Source: Telopea speciosissima
Taxonomy: Eukaryota; Streptophyta; Magnoliopsida; Proteales; Proteaceae
Assembly: GCF_018873765.1 (NCBI RefSeq)
Contig: NW_025317353.1
Location: forward strand, 186,001 to 250,000
Length of the DNA stretch: 64,000 nt
Reading direction: 5' to 3'
A model generated the notes under the pieces. The model did not search any database and was not told where the DNA came from. It saw nothing but the letters and a program-made list of their open reading frames with translations. Numbering within the stretch: position 1 is the stretch's first letter; each line of letters begins with the position of its first letter. Position numbers and translations under genes: made by a program. This document shows, piece after piece, positions 1 to 12,988 of the stretch.

Positions 1-1137
1 TCTATGCCTACGACTACTTGCTTGTATTGGCATCTAATATGCAAAACTAAATAACTAATAGTGAGAGCAAAATAGTATAATTACTGAGGAGAGAGAATGG
101 ACTCAGACATCTAATGAGAAGAGAGATTGTGAGAGGAAAGTACTTCATTATCCTTTATTTTTTGCACAAATATATTGTTTACTAGATTTCCACAGCTTTG
201 TTTTCTCAACCAAAACTTAACATGCGAATAGGGGATCTTGGGGTTTTATATATTCATAAAATTTCAACCCTATTCAATCTTCCATCTAGTAAATATTTAT
301 GCTTGGAGTAAAGATACCCTCTAACGTATTAGACAAAACACTTTCTCTGAAAACAATAAATGGTATTATAATTTACAATAGGCTTTGGTTAATCTTTCAT
401 TATTTTAAGATTCTTAAGTCTTAATTTAATATTTTATACAACACCTCATATTATAATGTTTTCATTAACACAATCAACACATTGCTCACTCCAATCTTCC
501 CCTTGAACACTCCTTCCTTCCCCCCCCCCCCCTCCCCAAAAAAAAAAAAACTCACAGATAACTAAAAAATATGCAAAGATACATGCGAGAAGAAATTTGA
601 ATGAATGTTAATGAAATTTGACATATAACTTATCCAACTGAGACTTATTTAACCAACAACCTATATCACCACGTCATCCTATTATGTGATTCAAATTAGT
701 GGATCAATAAATTATTTATATAGGCTGTGATAACCATTTTATTTTACCGTTTCCTATTAAAAAGGAAGGAAAAAATTTTTAACTCATGAAAATGTTATTA
801 ATTCTGATTGTCAAAAAGCTTATCTTTAAGACCAGTGTGCTCTTTTTCTTTCTTTACTTCCTTTACCCCTCAGTTTTTCCAACGTAGCCATGAAAAGGAC
901 GCAACATGTCAACGGTTAAGGCCACCCAACCAAGGCAGATTAGTGGCCTAAAATATATTTCAAAGGCTTGTGTTTGGATTTAGTAGATCAATATTTATAT
1001 ATTCCGTCAAGCTCAAAATGAATCCAGCTAAGGTTATCACCAACAAAGTTTCCTACATGAAAGAACGACGGTATTTTGTCCTTCTAACAAATATTGCATG
1101 ATATTGACACTGATATTTGTTTGGGATAAAGAACACT

Positions 1138-1312
1138 ATCTAGTCGTGTGCAGTACGTGGTTCCTGCACTCAGACATAGGATTGCGTAAAATGACCGTCA
1201 TATTTTTATGGAATTATAGAAATTCCTGAAGGCACAACGGTCATTTAGCACAGCCTTGTATCTGGGTGCAGTGCACTCCAGTGACAGTGCACTGCACGTG
1301 ACGAAGTACAAT
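1138..1312. mobile_element. Foldback MITE-like element
   Basis: The two halves are imperfect inverted repeats. The segment reading CACTCAGACATAGG..AATGACCGT on the left is matched by the reverse complement of the right half. The right arm also contains a perfect 12-bp palindrome pair, GTGCAGTGCACT and AGTGCACTGCAC, around 1267-1298. There is no coding capacity. I did not find a clear target-site duplication. Confidence 0.5.
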
Positions 1313-2790
1313 TCTTTTTCCTATTTATTTATAGTTTGGGTCCATATATTTCAGATTTTGCAATTGAGGGTATATATCAAATTACTCTTCCACTAAAAAA
1401 CAAGGGCAAAGTTTTCCTCCACCCATAGAGGACAGTTCACCCACCATCCTAGGATTCATAAACCCCTCCTAGGGTTTTTGTATGTTCTAAAATACCCTCC
1501 TAATACCCATTCTCGTCTTCTCCCACCCTTTGATGAATGGGATCTCATTCACCGTGGGTGAAGAGAAACTCGATCCCAAAAAAAAAAAATAATAATAATA
1601 ATAATCATCTGTCCATTTTAAGTTTATTAGTAGATGGAGCATGGCTTGTTGTTTAATAAAACTTAGTGGTTTTGGATGATGAGTCATAATATGTTTTGGC
1701 TTCAAATATTAGGAAACATTTTCTGCCACTGATTAGACTCAGCAATGATACTCTTTTAGGATTAAATCATTGTAATAAAACAGTCATGGTGAGATGTTCA
1801 CAAGTTAGGAAAAAGGATATTGAGTCACACTACCATTCTAGGAACCTTTCTTACATGCCCTCTAGCTAGTTTTTGCCATGATGAAAATATTAATTGTCAT
1901 TCTGATATTAGATAGATGAGGAAACCCATAATAGGATTTTTCAACTTATTTTTCAAAGTAAATGTTACTTCACACTTAGCTTGAAATTTGAGTCATGTTC
2001 TTTTGATTTTAATTATTTATTGGAGAAATGTTTCTTGTGGGGGAGTGTATTGTCCATGCCAACACAGAGATGGTGAAATGATCATCCCACCCCCATGAAG
2101 ATAGAAATGACTGCCCACCTAATGCTTCCATGCGCATTCTTGTTTCCTCTTATTTATTTATTTATTTACTTTCATAAAATCTATTAAAAGCCAAATTACC
2201 ACTAATGGCGTAGCTTACTAAACACACCTCATTGTCCACGTAGCGTTGGCTTAAGGCTTCAAGTGGGACAAGTGATAGGGCCTTCAACTTAAAGATTAGT
2301 AATATTACACTATCATTTTTTATTATAAAGTAATTATTTACCGAATAAAATAACAAAAATACCTATCAAAATTATAGATTTTAACATAATAATGTGTAGC
2401 TTTGGCTTGTAATTTAAGAATCAATTTAGTTAGTTTTTGTATTACGAGACAATTAATATGTATAGCGTCAGATATTAAAACAATTATTTTGGCATTAATT
2501 AGACTCAAATGCAATGATACTAATAGTATTAATTTCTAAAGACAACAAACGTCAGAATCAAAACTCAAAATTCGAGCACAAGTCCTTTTGGTTTCAATTT
2601 CATTTATTTATCTGTTTTGGTAGGACAAATTACAAGAAAATTGATAAATTTTTGGCTAATGATACCCGCTTCATTATCCATCGTTAGGTTAAATGGCTTC
2701 AAGGAGTGAAGTGTTTGGGATACAGACTTACAGGTTTTTGGTAGTCATCATCCATTTCAATTCCTGAAATAATCAAATAATTAAAGGGGC

Positions 2791-2914
2791 ATTGTTCTCT
2801 GTGCTACAGCACAGGCTGCACCCAGGCACATGGGGGTGGGCACAATGACCACCCTACCCCATGAGTGGCAGACCCATGTGCCTGGATGCAGCCTACGCTG
2901 CAGTACAGAGAACA
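2791..2914. mobile_element. Foldback MITE-like element (about 45-bp arms)
   Basis: A near-perfect hairpin. The left arm starts ATTGTTCTCTGTGCTACAG and the right arm is its reverse complement, ending ACAGAGAACATT, with only a few mismatches. A loop of about 34 bp separates the arms. The internal words resemble those in the foldback at 1138-1312, so the two may be related. Non-coding. Confidence 0.65.
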
Positions 2915-3826
2915 TTCTCCTATAGCTAAAATACCCAATAGTTTTATATAATATCAATATAACAATTGAAGCATTGGGGGTATCATGGACTTCATGCTAT
3001 AGGGTGGCAGAGCATTTATGACGGTTATTTTTGCTTATTCCAACAATTGATTTACTACATATAAAAAGAATCAAATTTAATCATATGTCTGCTCATATTG
3101 ACGTACACCCACTCAACAATCAAAGTAACGACGTGCACCTCTTAGCCATTTGGATTTTTCAATGATTTATTTTGTCATTTTGTCAACTCTATTTGTACTG
3201 AAACTTATCATTTGAGAAAGAGACATTGGGGTCCTCAGGCCACAAAATTTGAGGGCTCATAGAAGAACTAGGATTTTGATAGATAGATTTCATGTGGACC
3301 CAACATCAAAAAAATATCTCCATAAAAATATGTTGTCAACCATGGCTGATGAATTATTTTGCTTCAAATATTGAAAAAATTATTTCTTTAGAGCTAATTC
3401 TCAATTACAATGCCACTTTTATAACAATATTCCCAAAACAATTATGGCTTAGTCCTAAAATTTTTTTTATTGAAATTCAAGTTGAACTTCTTTTGGTTTC
3501 ATTTTCTTCATTTTCTACATCTGATCATATTTCGAAATCTAGGTTTAGGATATTTGGTGGCTGGTTTTTAATTGATTGTAGTTGATCTGGAACAAAATCG
3601 CATCGGAATCAGTTTGACCCAATTTGATTTCTGTTTTTTTTTTTTTCTTTTTGTTTTAATCCCTACACTATATGAGTTGACATCAGAGAACTGTTTCCTA
3701 TTATTACTGATGCCCATCTCGATTCCTTAGAAACTGCATGAAAGCTTCCATTAATGATTATAAGTAGATGAGAAGATGCAGGTATATTGGCAATAAATCT
3801 AATAGATTAACTAAGGTGAAAGACCG

Positions 3827-3965
3827 GATCATGTCTTTGTACAAGTACCGTCCAAGGCTTTCCAGGGTCACTCACATGGAATCCATTCCTCTTATGGGCC
3901 TCACATTGGATTTCATGTGAGTGGCCTTGGACGGCCTTTGACGGTATCTGTACAAGAACAAGATC
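3827..3965. mobile_element. Foldback MITE-like element
   Basis: Imperfect inverted repeat with arms of about 55 bp. The left arm carries GTACCGTCCAAGG and TCACTCACATGGAATCCA. The right arm carries the complements TGGATTTCATGTGAGTG and CCTTGGACGGCC. GATC occurs at both outer edges. Non-coding. Confidence 0.6.
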
Positions 3966-5264
3966 AGTAATTGACTTAATTAATATAGGTCCTCAAAGCT
4001 CAATTTTATGAGACTCGAGGATGGCGTTTCATACCCCATACTTCCCTTTAGTTTTCGTTAATAATTTTCCTTGCAATCAAATGGAATCTTCATATTTTGT
4101 AGCAATTAGGGGGAAAAAAATTCTCAAAGAAATTAGTTGGCATTAGAAATAGATAGTAAATTATTTAAACAGTGTTCTTTTATGAACCATTTCAAAAATT
4201 AGAATCAGATTAGTTGATTCGGTCATGAAAGATCTTGATTTTGAACATTCCTATTCTAGGGTTATTTTCATCGAATCGTTAAGGTCTCATCTAAATGACC
4301 AATTATAAGGTTTTTAAGATCGATTCCAACAAAGTTTGATCTATTTAAAATCAGAATCGATATTGGTTCATAACCCTGCTTTTATGGAAGGGGAATCTGA
4401 TGAATCTTTTGGAGATAAGATAGAATCATTATAGCATAAATCATGTCCAGATGCAATTCTCAGCGAGTGCCACAAGAAAGTGACACAGATGCGAAAAGAT
4501 TCTCTATGCAAGTAACTTGTTATATGGATTTTTCTGTGGAGCGTTATGGTTGAAGACAACATTATTATAATTAATGCTAGTAACGATTTGATAATGTTTT
4601 TTTTTTTTTTGGGTAAGAAGAATTTGATAATGATTTGATAATGATTTGACGTTGATATGTGGTGACGTTCATGATTTGAGTATGAGAGAGACAATTATGA
4701 AAATATTTTAATAAATATTTCAATTATGATGATAGAAAGGAAAAAGTTTGCATGGGAAACACTTATTAAAGGTTTATAAAATACTGGTCTACAGAATTGG
4801 TGAATTTTGTTAAAATTTAAACCGTTTGTTATGTGGCCAGAAGTTACAAGATAAATCTAAGTTATTATTTTTTATGTTTTTTTTTTAATTTAAATTGTCT
4901 ATTATTGCTCAAAGTAGAGAGAGCGTACAATAATAACTAGAGTGGTGGTACACATACATGGAGATACATGGATGCATGTCAATACACGTGGTATTTAATT
5001 AATTAAAGGGAAAAGGTTCTTTGAGCCGTTGGCGTAAGATACTCTAGTATTTATGTGTCTATCTCTCTCTCTTTCTCACATAAAATGTCTTTGTTGTCCT
5101 CTAATGTACGATATTATTTTACCTCATTTTATTTGTTGCAAGAATCTTCTCCCATGTTTTTTTTATCCAATAGTCAGAATATACACAGTATTTGTCCTTG
5201 TGGCAGAACCTGTCTTGTGAGATTTGAAAAATTAACAATCTTGTGAGTTGTGATAATAATATTT

Positions 5265-5442
5265 CGGGTGAAAGATCTCTTTCTGGGAGTGTGGTCTATA
5301 CCAACACTCCCATGAGTCTATCTCTCGCCTCCCCATTTGAAAAGACACATTTGCGCTTTGCCCTCTTGTTTTGAAGAGGAGAGAGATGGACATATTGGAG
5401 TGCAATCGTAGGCCACACTCTTGAACAGAAAACTACTTACCT
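5265..5442. mobile_element. Foldback MITE-like element
   Basis: Inverted repeat. TTTCTGGGAGTGTGG followed by CCAACACTCC on the left pairs with the right side reading GGAGTGCAATCG..CCACACTCTTGAACAG. The outer edges are GGGTGAAAG and CTACTTACC. It lies only about 40 bp from the next foldback. Confidence 0.5.
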
Positions 5443-5479
5443 AATATTTTATCAAATTTAAAAAAAAAAAAAACAATAC

Positions 5480-5650
5480 ATGGTCCTGCGCCTAGCATGG
5501 ATCCCACGCCTAGACACACAAAGCGCTTTGGGCACTTGGGAATTACCGCCGTGCTCCCATGTAAAGATGGAAACCCCAATCTTCCAAGGCACTTTGTGTG
5601 TCTAGACGTGGGAACCACGCTAGACGCATGACTGGATAGCGTTCTATTAC
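5480..5650. mobile_element. Foldback MITE-like element
   Basis: Strong hairpin. TAGCATGGATCCCACGCC through ACACACAAAGCGC on the left matches the reverse complement of the right arm over about 39 bp, with a weaker extension outwards. A short open frame on the minus strand (5433-5654) falls inside and is an artefact of the repeat. Confidence 0.6.
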
Positions 5651-7139
5651 CCAAAAAAATTATATGTTTTTTTTTCAGAGATTGGTTGGGTTGATGTTAT
5701 ATGGAGTCCCACTCCATTTTTTTTAAAATTTTTTTTTTTTAATGAAAGAAAAGAAAATTAATCATCAATCTTTTTTTGGTGAAAAAAAAAATTTTCATTT
5801 ACAAAGAGATGCTAAAATATCTACTACATCCTAAGAAGAGAAAATCCCAAGTCCACCTGCTATAGTCTCACAGCAAATATATGCATTAAATAGTTACAGT
5901 CATCTACAAGTGTCATCCAACTAACTGAATTAAATTGTTCAAGTAGAATAAAATTTAACACAATATGATCCTCACATGGTGGTAAAGTGATGCTATAAAA
6001 AAGGGACAACAAAGATTGTGTGTGTGTGGATCTTAGACAACACCTGAGATGAGGTCAAAAATTAAAATAAGGACAAATTGAGATCCACAAGCCATCGAGA
6101 TAAATTATTAAGCATTGTTTAAGGATTAAGGGAGGAGCAATGAAAGGCCACATGATTCCAATGATCCCATAATAAATATAAAGGTATGAAAAGAACAATA
6201 AAAAATCACTCACTATCCATAATAGAAGCAAACTCACCTAAAAGGGACCTAAATAAATTGAAGATTATGCCAAAATTCTGTCCCAATCCCCATCCAATCC
6301 AAGCTTCAAGATACAAAAAAAAATTGCCAACGAAGCTTTACCGCACAAGGCTCCTGTTTTCAAGACTTGAACTCGTGACCAAGTTTTCAACAAATAAGCA
6401 CTTGACCAACACGTCGAGCACGACCTTCAATAGTTCTAGAGTCAGTATAAGGATAAAACTAGGACTCATTACCATATACCTGGAATGAGCAATATTTTAG
6501 GGTTTGCTTTGTGTAAACACAACTGTTACTTTAAGTTCCATATAAATATAACATCGATGAACATTTTGAGTAGTTAAATGTCAACATCATTAATGATATT
6601 TTGTCTTATATGCGTAAGAAAGAAAAAAATTCTTTTTTCCTTTGAAAGTCATCTAAATGATGTTACGTATAACTAGGGTTTTTAGGTATCGATATCGATG
6701 ATCTTTGATATTAATACAATATCAATACGAATGAACTAGTTGGTATTGACCTGTATGAAACTCAAATTCAAATTTAAATTATTTTTTCATCAATTCTCAA
6801 TCTATATTGATATCATTGTATCATACTGACAATATAAATACATATCAACCAAAAAATACCGATACATATTGACCAATACATACCGATGTCTAAATCCATG
6901 GGTACAACGGTAATAATGTAATAATAACGGTGAGTAACGACCAAGGTTCGCAAGTCACAGATCACAGGCCATCTCGTCCGTCCAGCCGTGATCGCATAAC
7001 CATAACCAACTGTAGAGTGTAAACATGGTGAATCCGCTGTGATCGCGGACCTTTGGTACTCAATGCTGACTCACGCGGAAGGTATTTAATATTTTCGTTT
7101 CTAAATTCTTGTTCAGAAAGCGATCTGACGGTCCCACAT

Positions 7140-7440
7140 TACTGACGTTTAAAGAGTCTAAGTAAGCACGTGCTGACCTCGATTTGATAGTTATGGACGC
7201 GTACGGTAGAATCCTTCTCCGCTTTCTTTTGCTTCGGAGATACCAACAGCCCCTCTCTCTCTCTCTCTCCCCGTCTCTAATCTCCTTCCAATTAAGTCCA
7301 ATTTACATCTTATCCAATCCAACTTTTCAATTCAACAACTCCCAAAATCCCAAACAAGGACATGAGATTTTGGCACACACCGAAATATCTGCGACTTTGA
7401 TCTCCTATATAAACACAAGTTACGAGAGATAAATGGGATT
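7140..7440 (+). promoter_or_regulatory. Putative promoter of the choline kinase gene
   Basis: A canonical TATA box, TATATAAA, lies at 7406-7413, which puts transcription start near 7436-7445. Upstream are a palindromic G-box core, GCACGTGC (7166-7173), and a pyrimidine CT tract (about 7253-7276) of the Y-patch type common in plant core promoters. The coding ATG is 670 bp further on. The 5' leader very likely contains an intron ending at the acceptor TTCAACAG (8016-8023), with the donor not fixed. No experimental start is visible. Confidence 0.6.
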
Positions 7441-8112
7441 CTATGGGAATTCGCAGCTGTTGGTTTTCGCTGATTTTCTTGTAGTTTTCTTGCTCTTCGC
7501 AGATATTGTAAACCATTCTCTCTCTGTCCCATTTTGTAGTGCTTTTGATTTCTCTCTGCATCTTGTAATGGTGAGAAGATCTACCTTAATTGTCCTTCCT
7601 TGGGTTCCAGCGTAGTTTCTTTGTTAAACTTCTATGCAAGTTCTAGGATTCTTGGGAAGTTTCGAGAGTTATTGATACTCAGCTATTACTCATATTACCT
7701 TTCTTCGCTGAAGTTTTTATCAGTAAGCGTGGATTTTTTTGTTTTCTCTGTTCTTTCCTTTGCATTGGCGTCCAATTAGATACTATTTTTCTCCGAAAAA
7801 TTGAACAAGTAAACCACAGAAAGAGAGAGAGAGATAGAAATTGATGACTTCAATCTAAATTGAGGGATAAGTTCTTGTTCTTTTTTTTTTTTAAAAGATT
7901 GAGATTTTGATGACTGTAATCTAAAATGAGGTATTATTTCCTGTTCTTAATTTCTCGTTTTGTTGTTTTGGGTGATTGGAACAATTGGAGTTAATTACAT
8001 TGCTTTCTTGTTCTGTTCAACAGATTAAGGATCTCATACTAAGAGATTCATTAGCTTCGTTTCATCTTCGCCAATTACATTTTCCAGTCAGAGACTTCTT
8101 GGTTCTTTTAGG

Positions 8113-10618
8113 ATGGCTGTAACAGATGATATTGTCACGAACAACCCTGAAGATCATCTCCCTGTTGAAGTAGGGGAGATTTTGAACTCTTTGGTTTCTG
8201 GTTGGAATGATATTATTGATCCAAATTCCTTCCGAGTGACCGCATTAAAGGGTGCAATGACTAATAAAGTTTTTCAGATAAACTGGCTGAAAAAAACAGA
8301 GGAACTTGGACATAAAGTTCTTGTTCGCCTTTATGGTGAGGGCGTGGATGTCTTCTTTAACCGCGATGATGAGATCCAAACTTTTGAGTGCATGTCAAAG
8401 CATGGGCAGGGGCCTCTCCTTCTTGCGCGGTTTCCAAATGGTCGAATTGAGGAGTTCATTCATGCACGGGTATGCAACTGTAATCTCATTGTAAAGAATT
8501 GATTTATAGAATTTAGATATTTTAGTCTATTCTGTTAGAAATCATTCAAAACATTGGTTTAGAATTTCTTTACGAAATTTAGATGTTTTAGTCTGTTCTG
8601 TTAGAAATCAATCAATCAAACATTGGTTTTCATGATAAATAACCTTTATCATTTTCACTTCTAAATTGCAGACATTATTAGCTCGTGACATGAAGAACTC
8701 TGAAATATCTGCTCTAATAGCAGCTAAGTTGAGGGAGTTCAATGATCTTGATATGCCAGGTCCAAAGGAAGTCCAACTCTGGGACAGACTGAGGTAAACA
8801 CACTTTCCCCTCCTTTTATATTGGTAAGTGAGGACTTTGCATTAAAGATACTAAGCCCAACAGTTCCTTATGGTTTCAGAAATTGGATTAAAGAGGCTAA
8901 ACGTTTGTGTGACCCTGATGAAGCCAAGGAATTTCGTTTGGATGCTTTAGAGGAGGAAATCCTTGAACTGGAAACAAAATTGTCTGGGGACCATCAGTCT
9001 GTTGGATTTTGCCACAATGACTTGCAGTATGGCAACATAATGATCGACGAGGAGACAAGTTCGATCACTATAATTGTAAGTTTCCAAATTCCACATTCTT
9101 CTTCTTCTTCTTCATTTACTAATCCCACATATTCCTATTATTTCTGGCTTGTGTTCTGGGAGCAAATATATTGTGATGACTGATGAGTTTCGGAGGTACT
9201 GTCCTTGTTTTGTGATAGCATTCTTCTGGTCCTTTTCCCCAGAAATCCAGGCCTTCTGGTGAAACCATGAAAGCTTTCAATTGGATTTTCTTAAACATGG
9301 TTGCTGAAGTATCACAGCAAACTTGCACTAATTCCCTTAGTTTTCTCTATTTTGCAGGATTATGAGTATGCCGGTTTCAACCCTGTTGCTTATGATATTG
9401 CTAATCACTTCTGTGAGATGGCTGCAGATTATCATTCTAATGATCCTCACATTTTAGACTTTGATCGATATCCAGGTAGGTGACTTTTCAGATTCCATTG
9501 TTCCGTGTTTCAGTACCTCTTTTATTATTGTTGTTACTGTTATTATGCTACTAAGCCCTTACTAATGTTGCATTCTTGACCTGCCCTTTCAACAGATTTG
9601 GAGAACCGCAAAAGATTTGTCCATATATATCTTAGTTCTTCAGGTAAGACTGTTTTTCCCCCCTTAATTTTATGGTATAAAAGAGTATTGTTTCAAAACA
9701 TGGTTAGCCATAACCTGTCTAAAACTTAGTATAATTCAAAAGGATTAAGGTGTTGTCAGTTTATGAAGCAGAGAATTTCTAAAAATTATCTAAGATTGAT
9801 CTCAAGATAAACAATGCACCACATATGCTGAACACTGACCCTTAGCTCCATTCAAACCCCTTTTCATGTGGTTATCATTCAGAATATAAGTTCTATAGGT
9901 GTTGGTTGGATAATAAAGGTTCTGTCAATACAAAGGAAGTTTCCCTTACTCTTTCATCAATAGATCAGTAAATCTCCTAGGAGGAACATCAAATTCTTAA
10001 ATGGATTCGTTTAGAGTTTATTTAAAAGTCATGCTTTGCAGCATTGAAATAGTGATTTTATCTAATCAAACTTAATCTCTTGATTGCATAGGGGGTGAAC
10101 CCAGTGAGCTTGAGGTGGAGCAGTTACTCAATGACATTGAGAAGTATACTCTTGCGAGCCATTTGCTTTGGGGCTTATGGGGAATAATTTCGGTATCTAC
10201 TTCTGACCTATGCTTTTTATCCACACACACACATAGATTGATTTGGACTGAATCTTCCTTTGGATGATCAAAGGATTTTAAATTTTTTCTTGGAGGGAAG
10301 GGGAGAAGAACTGGGAAGAGTTTTAAAAGCAACATTGAAATATGCAAAAACAAACTAGGTAGGATAACTATAGTGGATCTCCTTCCCCACAGCTTGTAGA
10401 TGGTGAAACCTACTAAAATGTACATGAACCATATTTAGGATATAATTTTGGATTTCTAAATTTTAACCTCGTGGTTAATCCTTTATTGGTTTACAATGTA
10501 GGACCATGTCAATAAAATCGACTTTAATTACGCAGAGTTTGCAAGACAGAAGTTCAAGCAGTACTGGTTACAGAAATTCACAATCTTGGGAAATTCAGGA
10601 GCCTCTCCCCCTGTTTGA
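8113..10618 (+). CDS. CEK: Choline/ethanolamine kinase (seven exons)
   Basis: Predicted choline kinase. It phosphorylates choline (possibly ethanolamine) with ATP in the first step of the cytosolic CDP-choline (Kennedy) pathway to phosphatidylcholine. I read seven exons with GT..AG junctions: 8113-8469, 8672-8793, 8880-9075, 9358-9475, 9596-9643, 10092-10192 and 10502-10618. They join in frame to 352 codons plus TGA, the usual plant length. Residues near 48-53 read GAMTNK, and the nucleotide-binding strand [10 protein letters not shown] lies near 73. The kinase signature HNDLQYGN is at 205-212 with catalytic Asp207, and IDYEYAG at 225-231 supplies the Mg-binding Asp226. The C terminus is rich in Trp and aromatics, as in the family. 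No signal peptide or membrane segment is seen. The start is chosen because it is the first ATG after the leader-intron acceptor and the N terminus matches plant choline kinases. Assignment to a CEK subgroup is inference. Confidence 0.93.
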
Positions 10619-10763
10619 ATATACTAATAAGACTGTTGTTGCTTCATCTTATTTTCTACATCATGTAAATATATTCAATTACCACAATTTCCTGTAAAAA
10701 ATGCTGAAAATGGTCCTAGAATTTTGCTTTAATGAGAAATGTGTAAGAGTATTGTTGTAGAGC

Positions 10764-10769
10764 AATAAA
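10764..10769 (+). terminator. Likely poly(A) signal of the kinase gene
   Basis: AATAAA lies 146 bp after the kinase stop codon, in a T-rich 3' region. This is a typical spacing for a plant 3' UTR. Plant poly(A) signals are loose, so the exact cleavage site is not fixed. Confidence 0.45.
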
Positions 10770-11426
10770 TCACAGAACAATCAAAGTTCTCTTTCATGTT
10801 CATGGCTTATTGGCTTGGGTTAAAAACTTAAAATCCTTCCGTCTCTCTCTCTCTGTCACAACTAATTTAAATTCCTTTGCTTCTTCCAAAGAAACTCTAC
10901 AACTTCTCCCTTCAAAATCCTAGCTTGGACATTGGGTCTTCCCAGAATTAAGAAAAAAAAAAAAAAGCTAAATAATAAGAGCGGCCCAATTTGCTGTCTT
11001 ACTCGAAGCATTAAAGCTACCAGCAAAAATTATCATTGGAGAATTAATAGATCGTATGTCGATGGTGGTCAGGTCATCAATAGAAAATTGTATTGCATTC
11101 AGTTCACAATATTGAAATCGTAACAAATCGATTTTTAATTTGATTTGGCTCGGTACAATTTGATTCAGTTTCATATATTCTTGAATTTTTGTCATATTGC
11201 ATTCAACTGGCCATTTGGTTGGGTTCGATTTGTGACCGCATTCAGTTAACATTCTTGAATCATAACCAAACGGTTTAATGTGGTTTGGATATAAACGGTT
11301 GGTTCCCAATTTTTTGATAAGTCCTAGAAATACTTTACAAAAAATATAGCGACAGCATAAAAAAGGATGCCTTTATTTAAATAAACTAACAAATAAATAA
11401 ATAAATAAATATAAATTACCATCTAA
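10770..11426. other. Intergenic DNA between kinase and tRNA
   Basis: No gene is recognised. The stretch 11100-11310 is rich in GGTT, CGGTT and GATTTGG words that recur near 12520-12810 and 14570-15450. It is probably an old non-autonomous repeat. Confidence 0.5.
11385..11412. repeat. (AAAT)n microsatellite
   Basis: About seven tandem AAAT units lie immediately upstream of the tRNA gene. Confidence 0.8.
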
Positions 11427-11497
11427 GCACCAGTGGTCTAGTGGTAGAATAGTACCCTGCCACGGTACAGACCCGGGTTCGATTCCCGGCTGGTGCA
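11427..11497 (+). tRNA. tRNA-Gly (anticodon GCC)
   Basis: A 71-nt cloverleaf. The acceptor stem GCACCAG pairs with CTGGTGC and is followed by discriminator A. The D arm contains the box A-like TGGTCTAGTGGT. The anticodon GCC is at 11459-11461. The T arm is the box B sequence GGTTCGATTCC. There is no intron and no encoded CCA. A T-run follows a few bases downstream, as expected for Pol III termination. It decodes GGC/GGU glycine codons. Confidence 0.96.
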
Positions 11498-11566
11498 AAT
11501 TTTTTTAACTCCTCATGGTCTATGTAGAGTCAACTTCACTTTTCAAAAATTAATTTTGGGCAAATA

Positions 11567-11977
11567 TCACGGACACCCCCTGTATATGCCTCGTCCATTT
11601 GACCTAGTAAACAGTTCTATGACTCTTTGAACCACAAAATCTAATAGCTCATATGCTTCTTTGGCCATTCCTTCTCTATAAAGAGCATCGACATATACAC
11701 ACCGAAGGTAACTGCAATAGGTTGAAATTCGTCGTTTCAACATTTCATCTAACAACTTATTAGCCTCTTTCCACTGGCCACGTATCAAATAGTTGAAAAC
11801 AACAATGTCAGGCGTATGACCTCTTTGGAGCAATAAATCAAAAATGTAAAATGCATTGAGGAACAACTCTTTAGCCTGAGCCATTTTATCCACTGTACAC
11901 AGACCCTTAAGGTAGTCAAAGTAAGGACATTTGGCTCGAAACCAAGTTTCGTATGATACCAAATACAGATAAGCCAA
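11567..11977 (-). pseudogene. PPR (pentatricopeptide repeat) protein remnant
   Basis: The minus-strand frame of 136 codons carries PPR-style helical repeats. Readable pieces include YLKGLCTVDKMAQAKELF, then RGHTPDIVVFNYLI, QWKEANKLLDEML, and VDALYREGMAKEAYELLD. That is about three degenerate repeats. PPR proteins bind organellar RNA and normally have ten or more repeats and no introns, so this is a fragment. Spacing between the repeats is irregular and no targeting peptide is attached. The minus-strand sequence further upstream (to about 12230) has no PPR character that I can recognise. A short real PPR gene cannot be excluded, but decay is more likely. Confidence 0.6.
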
Positions 11978-12988
11978 AATCTGTCCGACCCAGTTACCGC
12001 ATTGGGATTATAGCTACGGAGCCCATCCGTTTGTAGAGAAAAAACACGGTGGAATAAATGTTTGGCTCTGGCGAGTGACCCAAGAAATCGATTGATAGCA
12101 CGGATCGATAGTTAAGGTTGCATTTGAAGCATCTGATCGAATAGAACCAATGCCCTCGACACCAACGGAAACAGAGGAGCCACATCCCGACTTCCAGGAA
12201 CCAGCAGGTTTTAGCAAAATCTCCATCAACGACGAATCATTCGCCCCTGATTGCTTCGCAGGAGCTTTAGAAGAAGATGGTGAGTAATGATGAGAAGACT
12301 GAGATACACCAAGCGGGGAATTCGACTACGATCTTGAGGTTTGCAACTCATGCTATAAACTTTGGACATCGGTTAGCAGATACCGTCAATCGGACATCAA
12401 AGACCCAAAGTCAGACTCCGATAACTTCCATTAAGCCCGCTGTTTATGTCTCTTCCATTTTTTAAATGACTCTTCTGCCCCTCATATATAATGATATTTG
12501 GTCCACCCGAATTGGTCGGATCAATTGAAACCAATCAGCTCAGCCCAAATTGAATCAAACTGAACTTTATCAGTTTGGGGTTTTATGAAACCGGTATGAA
12601 TTGAATTGGACCGACCGAATGGACAACCTGGTATGAAAACTGAATTGAACCAAAAAATCCATTATTTTCAAGTATATATAGGAAAAACCAAATTCAAACC
12701 GATAACTACCCGATAAATGACTGAACTAAACTTCGCTGAAACACAATTTTTAGATTAACGGTTTGGTTTCAGTTTAGCCCATTACAGCCCGAACCAATTC
12801 GTCCGGAAGGAAACCAAATTAGAGGGGTGGGGGGAGGGGAGGGATAATCAGCATTAGGGTAGGCATGTCTCATGCATTTTGCCCTTCATCAGGTCAATAA
12901 AATCTATAGACTTTATATGTTCCTGACCCACAAATGACAAAATAATTGATAATACTCTAAATTGAGGTGCTTCAAGAGGTTTTTTGGA
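11978..12988. other. No recognised gene
   Basis: Short unrelated open frames occur on both strands (12014-12229 minus, 12277-12465 plus) with no family I can name. 12520-12810 is a repeat rich in AACCGA, CCGAACC and GGTTTGG words, probably an eroded non-autonomous transposon. Confidence 0.45.

Larger units (their letters stand above)
1..7139. other. AT-rich intergenic region
   Basis: No protein family is recognisable here. The open frames are short, AT-biased and without homology that I can see. The stretch contains five foldback (MITE-like) inverted repeats, listed separately, plus homopolymer runs: poly-C near 523-534, poly-A near 538-550 and an AAT run near 1590-1604. Confidence 0.7.

Noticed and set aside
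7433-7615. 60-codon ORF upstream of the kinase
   Set aside because: Its ATG lies at or before the predicted transcription start, and the stretch is probably leader/intron. It shows no similarity to the kinase N terminus.
12520-12810. Possible coding exon in AACCGA-rich DNA
   Set aside because: The same words recur at 11100-11310 and 14570-15450 without a shared reading frame. It looks like an eroded repeat.
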